Shown here: in pieces, positions 14,065 to 21,527 of the stretch | Layout of the letters: each line of letters begins with the position of its first letter | Position numbering within the stretch: position 1 is the stretch's first letter | Source of the DNA: an uncultured Bacilli bacterium | GTDB lineage: Bacteria > Bacillota_I > Bacilli_A > RF39 > UBA660 | Length of the DNA stretch: 21,527 bases | Assembly (NCBI GenBank): GCA_947624695.1 | Contig: CANQLN010000006.1 | Span: 1 to 21,527, forward strand | Direction of reading: 5' to 3' | Notes under the pieces: generated by a model | Database searches by the model: none | The model's input: the letters and a program-made list of their open reading frames with translations, nothing else | What the model was told of the DNA's origin: nothing | Program-made: the position numbers and the translations under genes

Positions 14065-14132
14065 AATTTTAAAAGTTTTTTTTGTCAAAATATAGAATTT
14101 AACCTTTAAATAATGAAAAATTGCAATTTCTA

Positions 14133-14141
14133 TGCTATAAT
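14133..14141 (+). promoter_or_regulatory. Extended -10 promoter of the pyrophosphatase gene
   Basis: TGCTATAAT (14133-14141), perfect -10 with TG extension and no strong -35. The leader of about 14 bases carries AAGGTGG (14149-14155). Confidence 0.55.
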
Positions 14142-14161
14142 TCTTTAGAAGGTGGTTGGCA

Positions 14162-15778
14162 ATGGAAGACAAGATATATATTTTTGGTCATAAAAATCCT
14201 GATACTGATAGTGTTTGCAGTGCCATTGGTTTATCTTATTTACAAAATGCTTTAGGAAACCATAGTGAACCAAGAATTTTATCGGAAATAAATGATGAAA
14301 CCAAATATGTTTTAAAAAAGTTTAAAATTGCTATTCCCGAAATCTTAAATGATGTTAAATTACAAATTAGAGATATAAATTATCACAAAAATTTTATGGT
14401 TGATATTAAAGAATCGGTATATAATGCTTTCTTTTTAATGCAAGAAAACAATATGAGTACTATTCCCGTAATTAATGAAAATGGCATTTTTATGGGGGCT
14501 TTTGCAATGAAAGACATTGCCAAAAAAGAAATTTTAGGAGACAATCATTTTCTTAATACTAATTATGATCATATTCTTAAAACTATTGATGGTAAAGAAA
14601 TATTAAGATTTGATGAAGAGATTGAGGGGGAAATAGTTAATGTCGGTATTAGAAGTTCTTCAGTCTACGATAGTGATATTTTTAACAATCGAACGATATT
14701 AATAATTGGGGATAGACATTCCATTATTGAAGATGCTATTAATAAAAAAATAAAATTAATTGTTATTACATCAGAGAAAAAAATAAAAGAGGAACATTTA
14801 GAATTAGCCAAAAAAAATAAAGTTAATATTATTTATACTAATAAAAATTCTTATGATACGCTTCTTACAATTAGTTTTGCTAATTATATTGAAAGTTATC
14901 GCTATACAAAAGAATTAGTTTGTGTTAATGAAGATACTTATATTTCAGATTTCAATGAAATAGTTAATAAAACTAGACATAGTTATTATCCTATTATCGA
15001 TAAACATAAGCATTGCTTAGGATTAATTAAATTATCTGATTTAAGAGATAGTAATCCAAAACAAGTATTTTTAGTAGATCACAATGAAATGAGTCAAAGT
15101 GTTGAGGGATTAGAAGAAGCGAAAATTGTGGGTATTGTTGACCATCATAAATTAGGTACTTTAGGAACAATGGAACCAATTAATTTTCGAAATATGACCG
15201 TTGGCAGTACTTGTACCATTGTTCATGAATTATTTAAAGAAAATAAAGTTAAAATACCCGAAGATATTGCTTCTTTACTTCTTGCAGGAATTATATCGGA
15301 CACTTTAATGCTTAAAAGCCCAACGACCACCAAAATAGATGAACGAGTAGTTAGTGATTTAGTTAAGATAACTAATCTTAATCCAGAAAAATTAGCGATT
15401 GAGATGTTTAAAGCCAATGATGTTACAAAATCCAAAAATTTAAAAGAAATAATTTATATGGACTTTAAAACTTTTGTTATTGATAAAACTCTTATCGGTG
15501 TAAGTCAAGTAACGACTTTAAATGCCAAAGCTATCTTAAAGCAAAAAAATAGTTATATTAGGTTTTTAAATAAAGAAGCTAATAATAAAAATTTTGATGT
15601 TATGATATTAGCAATTACTGATATCTTTAAAAATGGCTCTTATATATTATTTAATGATAAGGCTAAAGACACTTTAAAAGAAGCCTATAATGAAAAAATT
15701 GGAGAAGGAGATTTCATTGAAGGAATGGTTTCTAGGAAGAAACAAATATTGCCTCCGATTATAAGTGTTTTAAAATAG
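14162..15778 (+). CDS. Manganese-dependent inorganic pyrophosphatase with CBS domains (538 aa)
   Basis: A family II (DHH) pyrophosphatase hydrolysing pyrophosphate to two phosphates in the cytoplasm. N-terminal GHKNPDTDS (9-17) supplies metal ligands; VDHNE (D306, H307) and VDHHK (D327, H328, H329) complete the DHH site; GIISDT follows, and SRKKQ near the C-terminus is the DHHA2 phosphate-binding motif. Between the first motif and the DHH core is an insert of about 240 residues with two CBS regions (about 70-125 and 245-300) around a DRTGG-like segment, as in the nucleotide-regulated Clostridium-type enzyme. Adenine nucleotide control is known for that class and is inferred here. The ATG at 14162 is preferred over a TTG six bases upstream because of its distance from AAGGTGG. 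It is monocistronic, with its own promoter and terminator. Confidence 0.93.
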   Translation: MEDKIYIFGHKNPDTDSVCSAIGLSYLQNALGNHSEPRILSEINDETKYVLKKFKIAIPEILNDVKLQIRDINYHKNFMVDIKESVYNAFFLMQENNMSTIPVINENGIFMGAFAMKDIAKKEILGDNHFLNTNYDHILKTIDGKEILRFDEEIEGEIVNVGIRSSSVYDSDIFNNRTILIIGDRHSIIEDAINKKIKLIVITSEKKIKEEHLELAKKNKVNIIYTNKNSYDTLLTISFANYIESYRYTKELVCVNEDTYISDFNEIVNKTRHSYYPIIDKHKHCLGLIKLSDLRDSNPKQVFLVDHNEMSQSVEGLEEAKIVGIVDHHKLGTLGTMEPINFRNMTVGSTCTIVHELFKENKVKIPEDIASLLLAGIISDTLMLKSPTTTKIDERVVSDLVKITNLNPEKLAIEMFKANDVTKSKNLKEIIYMDFKTFVIDKTLIGVSQVTTLNAKAILKQKNSYIRFLNKEANNKNFDVMILAITDIFKNGSYILFNDKAKDTLKEAYNEKIGEGDFIEGMVSRKKQILPPIISVLK

Positions 15779-15796
15779 GACTATTAAGTCCTTTTT
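15777..15796 (+). terminator. Terminator of the pyrophosphatase gene
   Basis: AGGACT (15777-15782) / AGTCCT (15787-15792), 4-base loop, then T run. The left arm starts inside the stop codon. Confidence 0.8.
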
Positions 15797-15818
15797 ATAT
15801 GGTAATTAATAAAATAAG

Positions 15819-15827
15819 TGATATAAT
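15819..15827 (+). promoter_or_regulatory. Extended -10 promoter of the glycosylation operon
   Basis: TGATATAAT (15819-15827), perfect -10 with TG extension, no good -35. It precedes AAAGGAG (15838-15844) and the ATG at 15852. Confidence 0.5.
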
Positions 15828-15851
15828 AATTTTAAGTAAAGGAGTTATTTT

Positions 15852-17756
15852 ATGGCAAAGAAAAATACATTTCAGCAAAATATTCTTTTCCTTATTTTCG
15901 CTATTTTAACAACTATTTCATTTACTTTAAATATTTATAACTTAGATAAACTTGTGAAAAATGTTTCTTTTACCAGTACTAGTGCTAGTATTGAGAGCAA
16001 TTTAGCAATGTATGGTCCATTTAAAGTTGGTTCCTTAATGCTTTTAATTTTAGTCATATTTTTTTATCTTTTATATAAAAGATATTATAATAAAAATAAA
16101 AAGAATAGTTTTATTTTTATTATTTTAGCAATTCTTTTCTCTTTATTTATGATATTTGGTTACAGTTATAGTGTTATTGGTAGTTGGGATTTAATCTTTG
16201 GAAGTATTCCTTTATTTATTCTATCTATTCTTATTTTTATTGGCTATTTTATCTTTTTTAAAACGATTATTAATTTAATTTATGACTTTTTGATCAAAGT
16301 AAAATTAGAAGAAAAAGTTTCCCAAAATAAAATTTTAAATTATCTTTTTAATGAACACCCTTTTCGAAGCGCTTTTATTATTTTACTTATTTGTTGGCTT
16401 CCTTATATTATCGCTTTTTATCCGGGGATATTATCTCCTGATCCATCAAATCAAATTAAACAATTCTTTAATTTAGATACGCAATACCGAGAGTATGTAG
16501 TCATGATTGATGAAAATGTTCCGATTACTAATCATCATCCCGTTTTACATACCGTTATCCTAGGAGGCTTAACTTATCTAGGTCGCGCTTTAGGAAGTGC
16601 GAACGTCGGAATATTTATGTATTCTGTTATGCAAATTATTCTCTTGTTGTCCTTGCTTTCTTATACAATTTATTATATGAAAAAATTAAATACGCCGTAT
16701 CTAATTCGGATTATTAGTTTAATTATTTATGCCTTTGTCCCAATTTACCCTTTATATGCCATGTCGACTTTAAAAGATGTTATCTTTGCCATATTAGTTA
16801 TCTTTTATATAATAAAAATATATGAATGTCTTAAATATGCTGGTAGTGATTATTATAATAAAAAGAATATAGTTATTTTAATAATTTTAATGTTATTAAT
16901 TACCTTATTTAGAAATAATGGTATCTATTTAATATTAATGTCATTTCCTTTTTTACTTCTTATTGATCACAAAAATATTAAAAAGATTATCTTTACTTTA
17001 TTAATTCCGGTTATTTGTTATTATAGTTTTACGAATATCTTACTTCCTTATCTAAAAGTTACTCCGGGAAGTGTTAGAGAAGTTTTATCAATTCCTTTTC
17101 AACAAACAGCGAGATATGTTAAAGAATACCCTGATGAAGTAATGGAAGATGAGAAAAAAATTATTGATAAGATTTTAACTTATGATACTCTAGCCGAAAG
17201 ATATAAGCCAGAAATATCTGACCCCGTTAAAAATGCTTTTAATAAATATGCTACTAAAGAGGATTTAAAAGCTTATTTTAAAGTTTGGTTTATAGATTTC
17301 TTTAAACATCCTAATGTTTATTTAGAAGCGACAATTAATAATACTTATGGTTATTTTTATCCCGACCAAAAAAAATGGTATGTCTACTTTAATTATGATA
17401 AAAGATTAAAAGAAACCGGTGAAATTGATTACCATTACAACAAACTAAAAGGTTTAAGAAAAGGTCTTAGTTCCTATGCTAGTGCTTTTCCTTATATTCC
17501 GGGAATTGGTAGCCTTGTCAGTATTGGTTTTTGTACTTGGCTATGTATGATGATGTTTGCTTTTCTCATCAAAGCTAAAAGATATAAATATTTAATTTAT
17601 TTCACCCCCGTTATATCTCTCATCTTAGTTTGTATAGCCTCCCCCGTTAATACTTATTTTCGCTATACGTTAGGTTATACATTTGCCATCCCCCTTTTAA
17701 TTAGTTTAACCCTAAATGTTATAAATGAATCAAAGAAAGAAGGAAGTAAAAAATGA
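15852..17756 (+). CDS. Polytopic DUF6020/GT-C-like membrane glycosyltransferase (634 aa)
   Basis: A membrane protein with about a dozen helices. After four N-terminal helices comes the segment YPGILSPDPSNQI (around D197), then NHHPVLHT (around 227), which lie in the outward-facing part typical of DUF6020-type proteins; the Asp is a candidate catalytic residue of a GT-C fold transferase. A soluble stretch of about 120 residues (roughly 415-535) precedes the last helices. It would use a polyprenyl-phosphate sugar outside the membrane and transfer it to a surface polymer or lipid. The next genes encode the partners that make and flip such a donor, forming a GtrA/GtrB/transferase set. Its stop overlaps the next start (ATGA). 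Acceptor and sugar are unknown. Confidence 0.72.
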   Translation: MAKKNTFQQNILFLIFAILTTISFTLNIYNLDKLVKNVSFTSTSASIESNLAMYGPFKVGSLMLLILVIFFYLLYKRYYNKNKKNSFIFIILAILFSLFMIFGYSYSVIGSWDLIFGSIPLFILSILIFIGYFIFFKTIINLIYDFLIKVKLEEKVSQNKILNYLFNEHPFRSAFIILLICWLPYIIAFYPGILSPDPSNQIKQFFNLDTQYREYVVMIDENVPITNHHPVLHTVILGGLTYLGRALGSANVGIFMYSVMQIILLLSLLSYTIYYMKKLNTPYLIRIISLIIYAFVPIYPLYAMSTLKDVIFAILVIFYIIKIYECLKYAGSDYYNKKNIVILIILMLLITLFRNNGIYLILMSFPFLLLIDHKNIKKIIFTLLIPVICYYSFTNILLPYLKVTPGSVREVLSIPFQQTARYVKEYPDEVMEDEKKIIDKILTYDTLAERYKPEISDPVKNAFNKYATKEDLKAYFKVWFIDFFKHPNVYLEATINNTYGYFYPDQKKWYVYFNYDKRLKETGEIDYHYNKLKGLRKGLSSYASAFPYIPGIGSLVSIGFCTWLCMMMFAFLIKAKRYKYLIYFTPVISLILVCIASPVNTYFRYTLGYTFAIPLLISLTLNVINESKKEGSKK

Positions 17757-18679
17757 AAAAAATTGCGGTCTTAATACCATGTTATAATGAAAGTCAAACT
17801 ATTGAAAAAGTTGTTAAAGATTTTAAAGAGGCTTTACCAGAAGCTGATATCTATGTCTACGATAATAACTCCACCGATGGCACTGATAAAATTGCCAAAA
17901 AGGCAGGAGCGATTGTAAGATATGAATATCGCCAAGGTAAAGGTAATGTTATTCGCAGTATGTTTAGAGATATCGATGCTGATTGTTATCTTATGATCGA
18001 TGGTGATGATACCTATCCCGCTATTCATGCGAAAGAAATGTGTAATTTAGTTTTAGAAGGTAAAGCCGATATGGTTGTAGGTGATCGGCTATCTAGTACA
18101 TATGCAAAAGAAAACAAAAGATTATTTCACAACTTCGGAAATAATTTAGTTAAATTTCTAATTAATTTAATTTTTAAAACTAATGTTAAAGATATTATGA
18201 CTGGTTATAGAGCTTTTAGTTATGAATTTGTTAAAGGTTTCCCCGTTTTATCAAAAGGCTTTGAAATTGAAACCGAAATGACTATTCATGCGGTTGATAA
18301 AAATTTTAAAATAAAAGAAGTTCCTGTAACTTATCGGGATCGTCCAGAAGGAAGTGTCTCTAAACTTAATACTTATTCAGATGGCTTAAAAGTTTTAAAA
18401 ACTATTGAAACCTTATTTAAAGAGTATAAACCGGGGCTATTTTTTAATATTATTGCTTTATTTTTCTTATTAATTACGTTCATTTTAGGTATTCCCCCAT
18501 TTGCCGAATACTTCAAAACTGGTTTAGTTTTAAGATTTCCAAGTTTAATCGTGGCTTCTATATCCTTAGTTATTGCCCTACTTTTATGGATTACGGGGAT
18601 TATTCTAGAAGTTATTGCCAAAAAACATAAGCAAATGTATGAATTATATTTGAATTCTTTAAGGAGACATGATGATTAA
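17753..18679 (+). CDS. GT2 polyprenyl-phosphate glycosyltransferase, GtrB/DPM1-like (308 aa)
   Basis: A GT-A fold family 2 enzyme: IAVLIPCYNESQTI at the N-terminus, DNNSTDGT (38-44), a QGKG stretch, then the MIDGDDTYP metal/nucleotide site (D83, D85, D86). Further in are MTGYRAFSYEFV and the KGFEIETEMTIHA acceptor-side motif, both typical of enzymes loading a sugar from a nucleotide donor onto undecaprenyl phosphate at the inner membrane face. Two C-terminal helices (from about 226 and 264) anchor it, as in GtrB. It overlaps the preceding gene by 4 bases (ATGA) and the next by 8. The sugar could be glucose, galactose or mannose; the sequence does not decide. Confidence 0.87.
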   Translation: MKKIAVLIPCYNESQTIEKVVKDFKEALPEADIYVYDNNSTDGTDKIAKKAGAIVRYEYRQGKGNVIRSMFRDIDADCYLMIDGDDTYPAIHAKEMCNLVLEGKADMVVGDRLSSTYAKENKRLFHNFGNNLVKFLINLIFKTNVKDIMTGYRAFSYEFVKGFPVLSKGFEIETEMTIHAVDKNFKIKEVPVTYRDRPEGSVSKLNTYSDGLKVLKTIETLFKEYKPGLFFNIIALFFLLITFILGIPPFAEYFKTGLVLRFPSLIVASISLVIALLLWITGIILEVIAKKHKQMYELYLNSLRRHDD

Positions 18680-19070
18680 AAAATTACTAAATAACAATTT
18701 AATAAAACAAATTTTAAAATTTGGTGTCGTGGGAGGCCTTGCCTTTTTAATCGACTATGGCATTTATACTCTCCTTATTTCGGTTTTTAATGTTTATTAT
18801 ATCATTGCTTCCGTAATATCATTTACCTTATCAGTTATATTCAATTATATTTTAAGTATTAAATGGGTATTTGATGTTAAGAAAAAGCAAGGACCTAAAG
18901 AATTTATTATCTTTGTTATTTTAAGTGTTGTTGGTTTAATATTAAATTCTTTAATTCTTTATCTATCAGTTGAACTAATGCATATTCATAAATTAATTGC
19001 CAAGATTATTGCGACATTTATAGTCATGATTTATAACTTTATTACCAGAAAAATATTTATTGAAAAGTAA
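18672..19070 (+). CDS. GtrA-family flippase-like membrane protein (132 aa)
   Basis: A four-helix protein of the GtrA family: ILKFGVVGGLAFLIDYGIYTLL for helix 1, then VISFTLSVIFNYILSIKWVFD for helix 2 with the conserved N-Y-x-L-x-x-x-W-x-F pattern, and two further helices with a basic C-terminus. GtrA-type proteins are thought to move polyprenyl-phosphate sugars across the membrane, here the product of the GT2 enzyme, toward the DUF6020-like transferase. Two adjacent in-frame ATGs exist (18669 and 18672); the second is chosen because AAGGAG lies five bases away instead of two. Last gene of the operon, followed by a strong terminator. Confidence 0.85.
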   Translation: MIKKLLNNNLIKQILKFGVVGGLAFLIDYGIYTLLISVFNVYYIIASVISFTLSVIFNYILSIKWVFDVKKKQGPKEFIIFVILSVVGLILNSLILYLSVELMHIHKLIAKIIATFIVMIYNFITRKIFIEK

Positions 19071-19096
19071 AAAGGAACAGTAATCGTTCCTTTTTT
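19069..19096. terminator. Terminator after the glycosylation operon, probably bidirectional
   Basis: AAAAGGAAC and GTTCCTTTT arms with a 7-base loop, T run on the right and A run on the left, so it may also stop leftward transcripts from the histidine kinase gene, though that stop lies about 100 bases away. Confidence 0.85.
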
Positions 19097-19199
19097 AGTG
19101 TGAGTTTGTAGATTTAAGATATTATAACTTTTATCATTCCTCCTTACATTATTATCATACTGAATGTTTATGTTAATTTAGTGAGGAACAAAAGAAATT
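19097..19199 (-). other. Intergenic gap with an orphan ribosome binding site
   Basis: On the minus strand a strong TAAGGAGGA sits only two bases before an ATG opening a seven-codon frame (MIKVIIS, stop). No longer frame follows. It may be a leader peptide, a decayed gene start, or chance. No hairpin specific to the kinase gene is visible. Confidence 0.25.
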
Positions 19200-20585
19200 T
19201 TAAAGAGGTATCTTAAAATAGAATGTTGAGCCTTTATTAATTTGAGTATTTACTCCATATTCAAAATTATGCTTACTAAGAATTTCTTTAACAATGGATA
19301 AACCTAAACCCGTACTAACAATATTTCTTTGATGATTTTTTTCATTTTTATAATATTTATCCCAAATGTAAGGAAGTTCTTCTTTTTTAATACCTTTACC
19401 AGTATCAATTATTTCCACTAAATAATCTTTTTCTTCTTTAGTTATTTTTATTTTTACGACTTTATCTTTACCAGTATAATTAATGGCGTTATTTAAAAGA
19501 TTATAGATAACTTGATTAATTTTATCTTTATCAGCATTAACTAAAACTTTTTTCGGCATTTCTAAAATAAAATTATAATTTTCTAAATATTCCATAACTT
19601 CATATCTTTTTATTATTTTTTTTATTTCTTTAACCAAATCATATTTTTCATAATTATAAAGATATTCATTATTTTGAACTTTGGAAAGTTCTAAGATATC
19701 ATTAACTAAGTTAGTAAGACGATCAACCTCTTCCATAATAATATCTAAGTGTTCTTGCATTTTTTCTGGATCTTTATAAGAAATATCTTTAATCATTTCG
19801 GCATAAGCTTTAATCATTGTTAAAGGAGTTTTCAAATCATGAGAAACATTAGCCATTAAATCTCTTTTAATTTCATCACTTTTCTTTAATTCCTTTTGTA
19901 CTTCCTCCAAAGTTTGCGATAATTCTTCAATTTCTAGAACACCATTTTTCGGAAATTTATTATCATATTTTCCTAAACCAATATTTTTCGCTTTTTTAGT
20001 TATTTCTTTGATTGGTTTAGTGGTCTTCTTAGCAATAAATAAAGATATTAAAACAGAACAACCAATCATAAGGAAAACAAAATAAATTAATTGTCCTTTA
20101 AAAACTCTAACAAAATTAGAGGCACTCTCTAAATTGCTATAGATAAATACATTTTTATTATTAGTTTTAATCGCATATAATATGCCATTTGTTCTTGTAA
20201 GGGGATTGAATATTTGGTAGTAGTTGCTTATATCTTCTGAACTAATAAAGTTATTAATAATTTTATTTAATGTTTTACTTCTATCTTTTAACATACAACC
20301 ATTTTGCATTGTATTATAATTGAATGTTACATTGTCTTCGTTTAGTACACTAATGCATACTTCATTATCATAAGCTAATTTTTCTGATAAAACATAAGTG
20401 TCTTCATTGCTTTGCGTATAAATACTAACCATTTCATTTAACTTTCTGATTTGAAATTTTTTATATAATGTAGTATAACCTACTGACATATAAAACCAGA
20501 TAAAAAGAATTATCCCCACATTAAATAAAAGGATAAATAAAAGTGTTTTAAATTCAATACCTTTTAACTTATTTTTTATCTTCAA
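19200..20585 (-). CDS. Membrane sensor histidine kinase (461 aa)
   Basis: The classic EnvZ/PhoR-type layout: helix 1 about 15-37, an exposed sensor region of about 130 residues with no recognised domain, helix 2 about 168-190, HAMP (to about 235), then the H-box NVSHDLKTPLT with phospho-acceptor H249. The ATPase domain follows with N box (YNLLNNAINYTG), G1 (DTGKGI) and G2 (STGLGLSI). All key residues are present. The start is TTG at 20585, inside the 3' end of the regulator gene (overlap 17 bases). No ATG exists before helix 1 and the ribosome site is weak, suggesting translational coupling. The signal is unknown; targets could include envelope genes. Confidence 0.92.
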   Translation of the reverse strand: MKIKNKLKGIEFKTLLFILLFNVGIILFIWFYMSVGYTTLYKKFQIRKLNEMVSIYTQSNEDTYVLSEKLAYDNEVCISVLNEDNVTFNYNTMQNGCMLKDRSKTLNKIINNFISSEDISNYYQIFNPLTRTNGILYAIKTNNKNVFIYSNLESASNFVRVFKGQLIYFVFLMIGCSVLISLFIAKKTTKPIKEITKKAKNIGLGKYDNKFPKNGVLEIEELSQTLEEVQKELKKSDEIKRDLMANVSHDLKTPLTMIKAYAEMIKDISYKDPEKMQEHLDIIMEEVDRLTNLVNDILELSKVQNNEYLYNYEKYDLVKEIKKIIKRYEVMEYLENYNFILEMPKKVLVNADKDKINQVIYNLLNNAINYTGKDKVVKIKITKEEKDYLVEIIDTGKGIKKEELPYIWDKYYKNEKNHQRNIVSTGLGLSIVKEILSKHNFEYGVNTQINKGSTFYFKIPL

Positions 20586-21228
20586 TTTTATAACCCATTC
20601 CTCTTACGGTTTTAATAACATCCCGATATTTTCCTAATCTTGCTCTTAAAGTTTTAATATGGGTATCAACTGTTCGATCATCCCCATAAAAATCATAACC
20701 CCAAATATTGGATAATAAATTTTCTCTTGATAAAGCAATATTTTTATTTTCCATTAAATATTTTAGTAAATCATATTCTTTAGGAGTTAAAGTTACTAAT
20801 TTATCATCGACATAAACTTCATGGGCTAAATCATCAACTTTAATACCTGCTAGAACTAAAGTATTTTCTCTAGCGTTCCGTTTAATAACGGCTTTGACTC
20901 TTGCTACTAATTCTTTTGGACTAAAAGGTTTAGTCACATAATCATCAATTCCTAGATCAAAGCCAATGAGTTTATCATATTCTTCACTTCTAGCTGAAAG
21001 CATAATGAAAGGAATATCATGTTCTTTTTTTATCTCTTTGCAAGCCGTATAGCCATCCATTTTCGGCATCATAATATCCATGATAACTAAATCTATCGAA
21101 TTATTTTTAACTATCTCAATAGCTTTTTCACCATCTTCAGCTTCATAAACTTTAAAACCATCAAGAGTTAAATATTCTTTAATAACACTTCTAATAAGTT
21201 CTTCATCATCAACAACTAAAATATTCAT
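20569..21228 (-). CDS. OmpR/PhoB-family response regulator (219 aa)
   Basis: Receiver domain (1-115) with acidic pair D7/D8, phospho-acceptor D51 (VIMDIMMPKMDG), S78 and K100 (YVTKP). The C-terminal winged helix (about 128-217) has TPKEYDLLKYL, WGYDFYGDDRTVDTHIKTLRARL and VRGMGYKI, all typical of OmpR-type DNA binding. The frame opens with a GTG at 21237, but that lies in the AGGTGG ribosome site; the ATG at 21228 (MNILVVDDEEL) is the start. It is transcribed first, with the kinase, from the promoter at 21248. Regulated genes cannot be read from the window. Confidence 0.94.
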   Translation of the reverse strand: MNILVVDDEELIRSVIKEYLTLDGFKVYEAEDGEKAIEIVKNNSIDLVIMDIMMPKMDGYTACKEIKKEHDIPFIMLSARSEEYDKLIGFDLGIDDYVTKPFSPKELVARVKAVIKRNARENTLVLAGIKVDDLAHEVYVDDKLVTLTPKEYDLLKYLMENKNIALSRENLLSNIWGYDFYGDDRTVDTHIKTLRARLGKYRDVIKTVRGMGYKIEDKK

Positions 21229-21247
21229 GAAAACCACCTATAAAAAT

Positions 21248-21256
21248 AGTATAACA
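21248..21256 (-). promoter_or_regulatory. Extended -10 promoter of the two-component operon
   Basis: Minus-strand TGTTATACT (21248-21256), good -10 with TG extension and no convincing -35. The leader to the ATG at 21228 is about 13 bases and carries AGGTGG. Confidence 0.5.
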
Positions 21257-21277
21257 TAAATGTGATAAATAAATGAA

Positions 21278-21311
21278 AAATAAAATAAGACTTTTAGGCC
21301 ATATTTTATTT
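21278..21311 (-). terminator. Weak AT-rich hairpin after the Rpn-like gene
   Basis: AAATAAAATA (21278-21287) and TATTTTATTT (21302-21311) pair perfectly around a 14-base loop. On the minus strand T-rich sequence follows. The stem has no G or C and overlaps the stop codon, so termination strength is uncertain. Confidence 0.4.
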
Positions 21312-21527
21312 AACTACTAATTTCTTTAATTCTTTAATGCTCATATTAGTATATTTGGCTATTTTAGCTAAAGGTACTTTATCTTTTAACATTGAAATAG
21401 CTGTATTTTTGGCATTATCTTTGGCTCCAACTCTCATACCTTTCTTCATTCCATCTTCGTAAGCATTTCTTTCGATGATTCCTTCCATTAAAACTCTTTC
21501 ATCTTCTGGTGTCATTAAATTTGTTAT
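21306..21527 (-). CDS. Rpn-family PD-(D/E)XK nuclease/putative transposase, C-terminal tail (cut by window edge)
   Basis: The frame runs from the stop at 21306 to the window edge without a stop (74 codons); the ATG at 21515 is internal to the family's layout and probably not the start. The visible tail, MTPEDERVLMEGIIERNAYEDGMKKGMRVGAKDNAK...MLKDKVPLAKIAKYTNMSIKELKKL, is the typical end of Rpn/PD-(D/E)XK recombination-promoting nucleases: a repeated G-x-x-x-G charged helix, then a small 'I-x-x-I-x-x-x-T-x-x-S-x-x-E/K-I-x-x-L' helical motif. The nuclease core lies outside the window, so activity cannot be judged. Such genes are common in many copies in gut Firmicutes. Confidence 0.75.
   Translation of the reverse strand: MTNLMTPEDERVLMEGIIERNAYEDGMKKGMRVGAKDNAKNTAISMLKDKVPLAKIAKYTNMSIKELKKLVVK

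Noticed and set aside
14041..14172. Longer 99-aa version of the cse60-like protein starting near 14172
   Set aside because: The extra 44 residues are Lys/Ile/Tyr-rich noise, run through the pyrophosphatase promoter and are absent from the family; the GTG at 14040 with GGTGA fits the family length.
1..21527. Mycoplasma/Spiroplasma-type genetic code (TGA as Trp)
   Set aside because: Trp codons are TGG throughout and TGA serves as the stop of the gene ending at 17756.
1..21527. tRNA, rRNA, CRISPR array, riboswitch or insertion sequence
   Set aside because: Read through the gaps on both strands; no cloverleaf, regular spaced repeats, long structured leader or transposase with terminal repeats was found. 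All gene-free gaps are under about 200 bases.

Overview
The window is an AT-rich, densely coding chromosome segment from a low-GC Firmicute. The best guess is an uncultured gut Bacilli lineage close to the mollicute/Erysipelotrichia branch; this is inferred from base composition, gene content and Gram-positive ribosome binding sites, not from a marker gene. The standard bacterial code is used: Trp is TGG, and TGA terminates the gene at 17756. Most promoters I can see are extended -10 type (TGnTATAAT), many with a poor -35 and a very short leader.

Layout. (1) 1-482 (-): 5' part of sufB, cut by the left edge, divergent from (2) 576-1673 (+), a tail-anchored protein of unknown function and a divergent MraZ/AbrB-like regulator with its own strong promoter and palindrome. 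(3) 1714-11798: a type IV secretion (T4SS)-like locus. The minus strand encodes a VirB4 ATPase divided into two coupled genes, a PrgI/VirB3-like protein and three secreted or membrane-anchored proteins. Each of the three has a signal peptide, an unrelated or weakly related Cys-containing ectodomain and a C-terminal two-helix VirB2/T4SS-pilin-like domain. The plus strand encodes a VirB6/TrbL-like 869-aa protein and two small membrane proteins. No relaxase, coupling protein (VirD4) or cell-wall hydrolase lies in the window, so this may be a resident surface or secretion machine and not a complete mobile element. (4) 11826-13876 (+): two tandem DUF1016/YhcG-type PD-(D/E)XK nuclease genes, each with a copy of the same promoter module and each with a palindrome at the same codons. 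(5) 13873-14040 (-): a Cse60-like small sporulation protein. (6) 14162-15778 (+): a CBS-domain manganese-dependent inorganic pyrophosphatase. (7) 15852-19070 (+): a three-gene glycosylation operon (polytopic DUF6020/GT-C-like protein, GtrB-like GT2, GtrA-like flippase). (8) 19200-21228 (-): an OmpR-type response regulator and sensor kinase. (9) 21306-21527 (-): the tail of an Rpn/PD-(D/E)XK family protein, cut by the right edge.

How the parts fit. The T4SS genes form a coherent assembly: ATPase, PrgI/VirB3 and VirB6 for the membrane channel, and pilin-like proteins carrying exposed ectodomains. The strongest candidate for something undescribed is this set of ectodomain-pilin fusions. Two of them share a perfectly identical 261-bp 3' end although their ectodomains differ, which suggests cassette-like diversification on a conserved anchor. 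The second is the palindrome inside the DUF1016 genes, where two base pairs have changed in a compensating way between the copies. The GtrA/GtrB/GT-C operon probably moves lipid-linked sugar outward to decorate a surface polymer.
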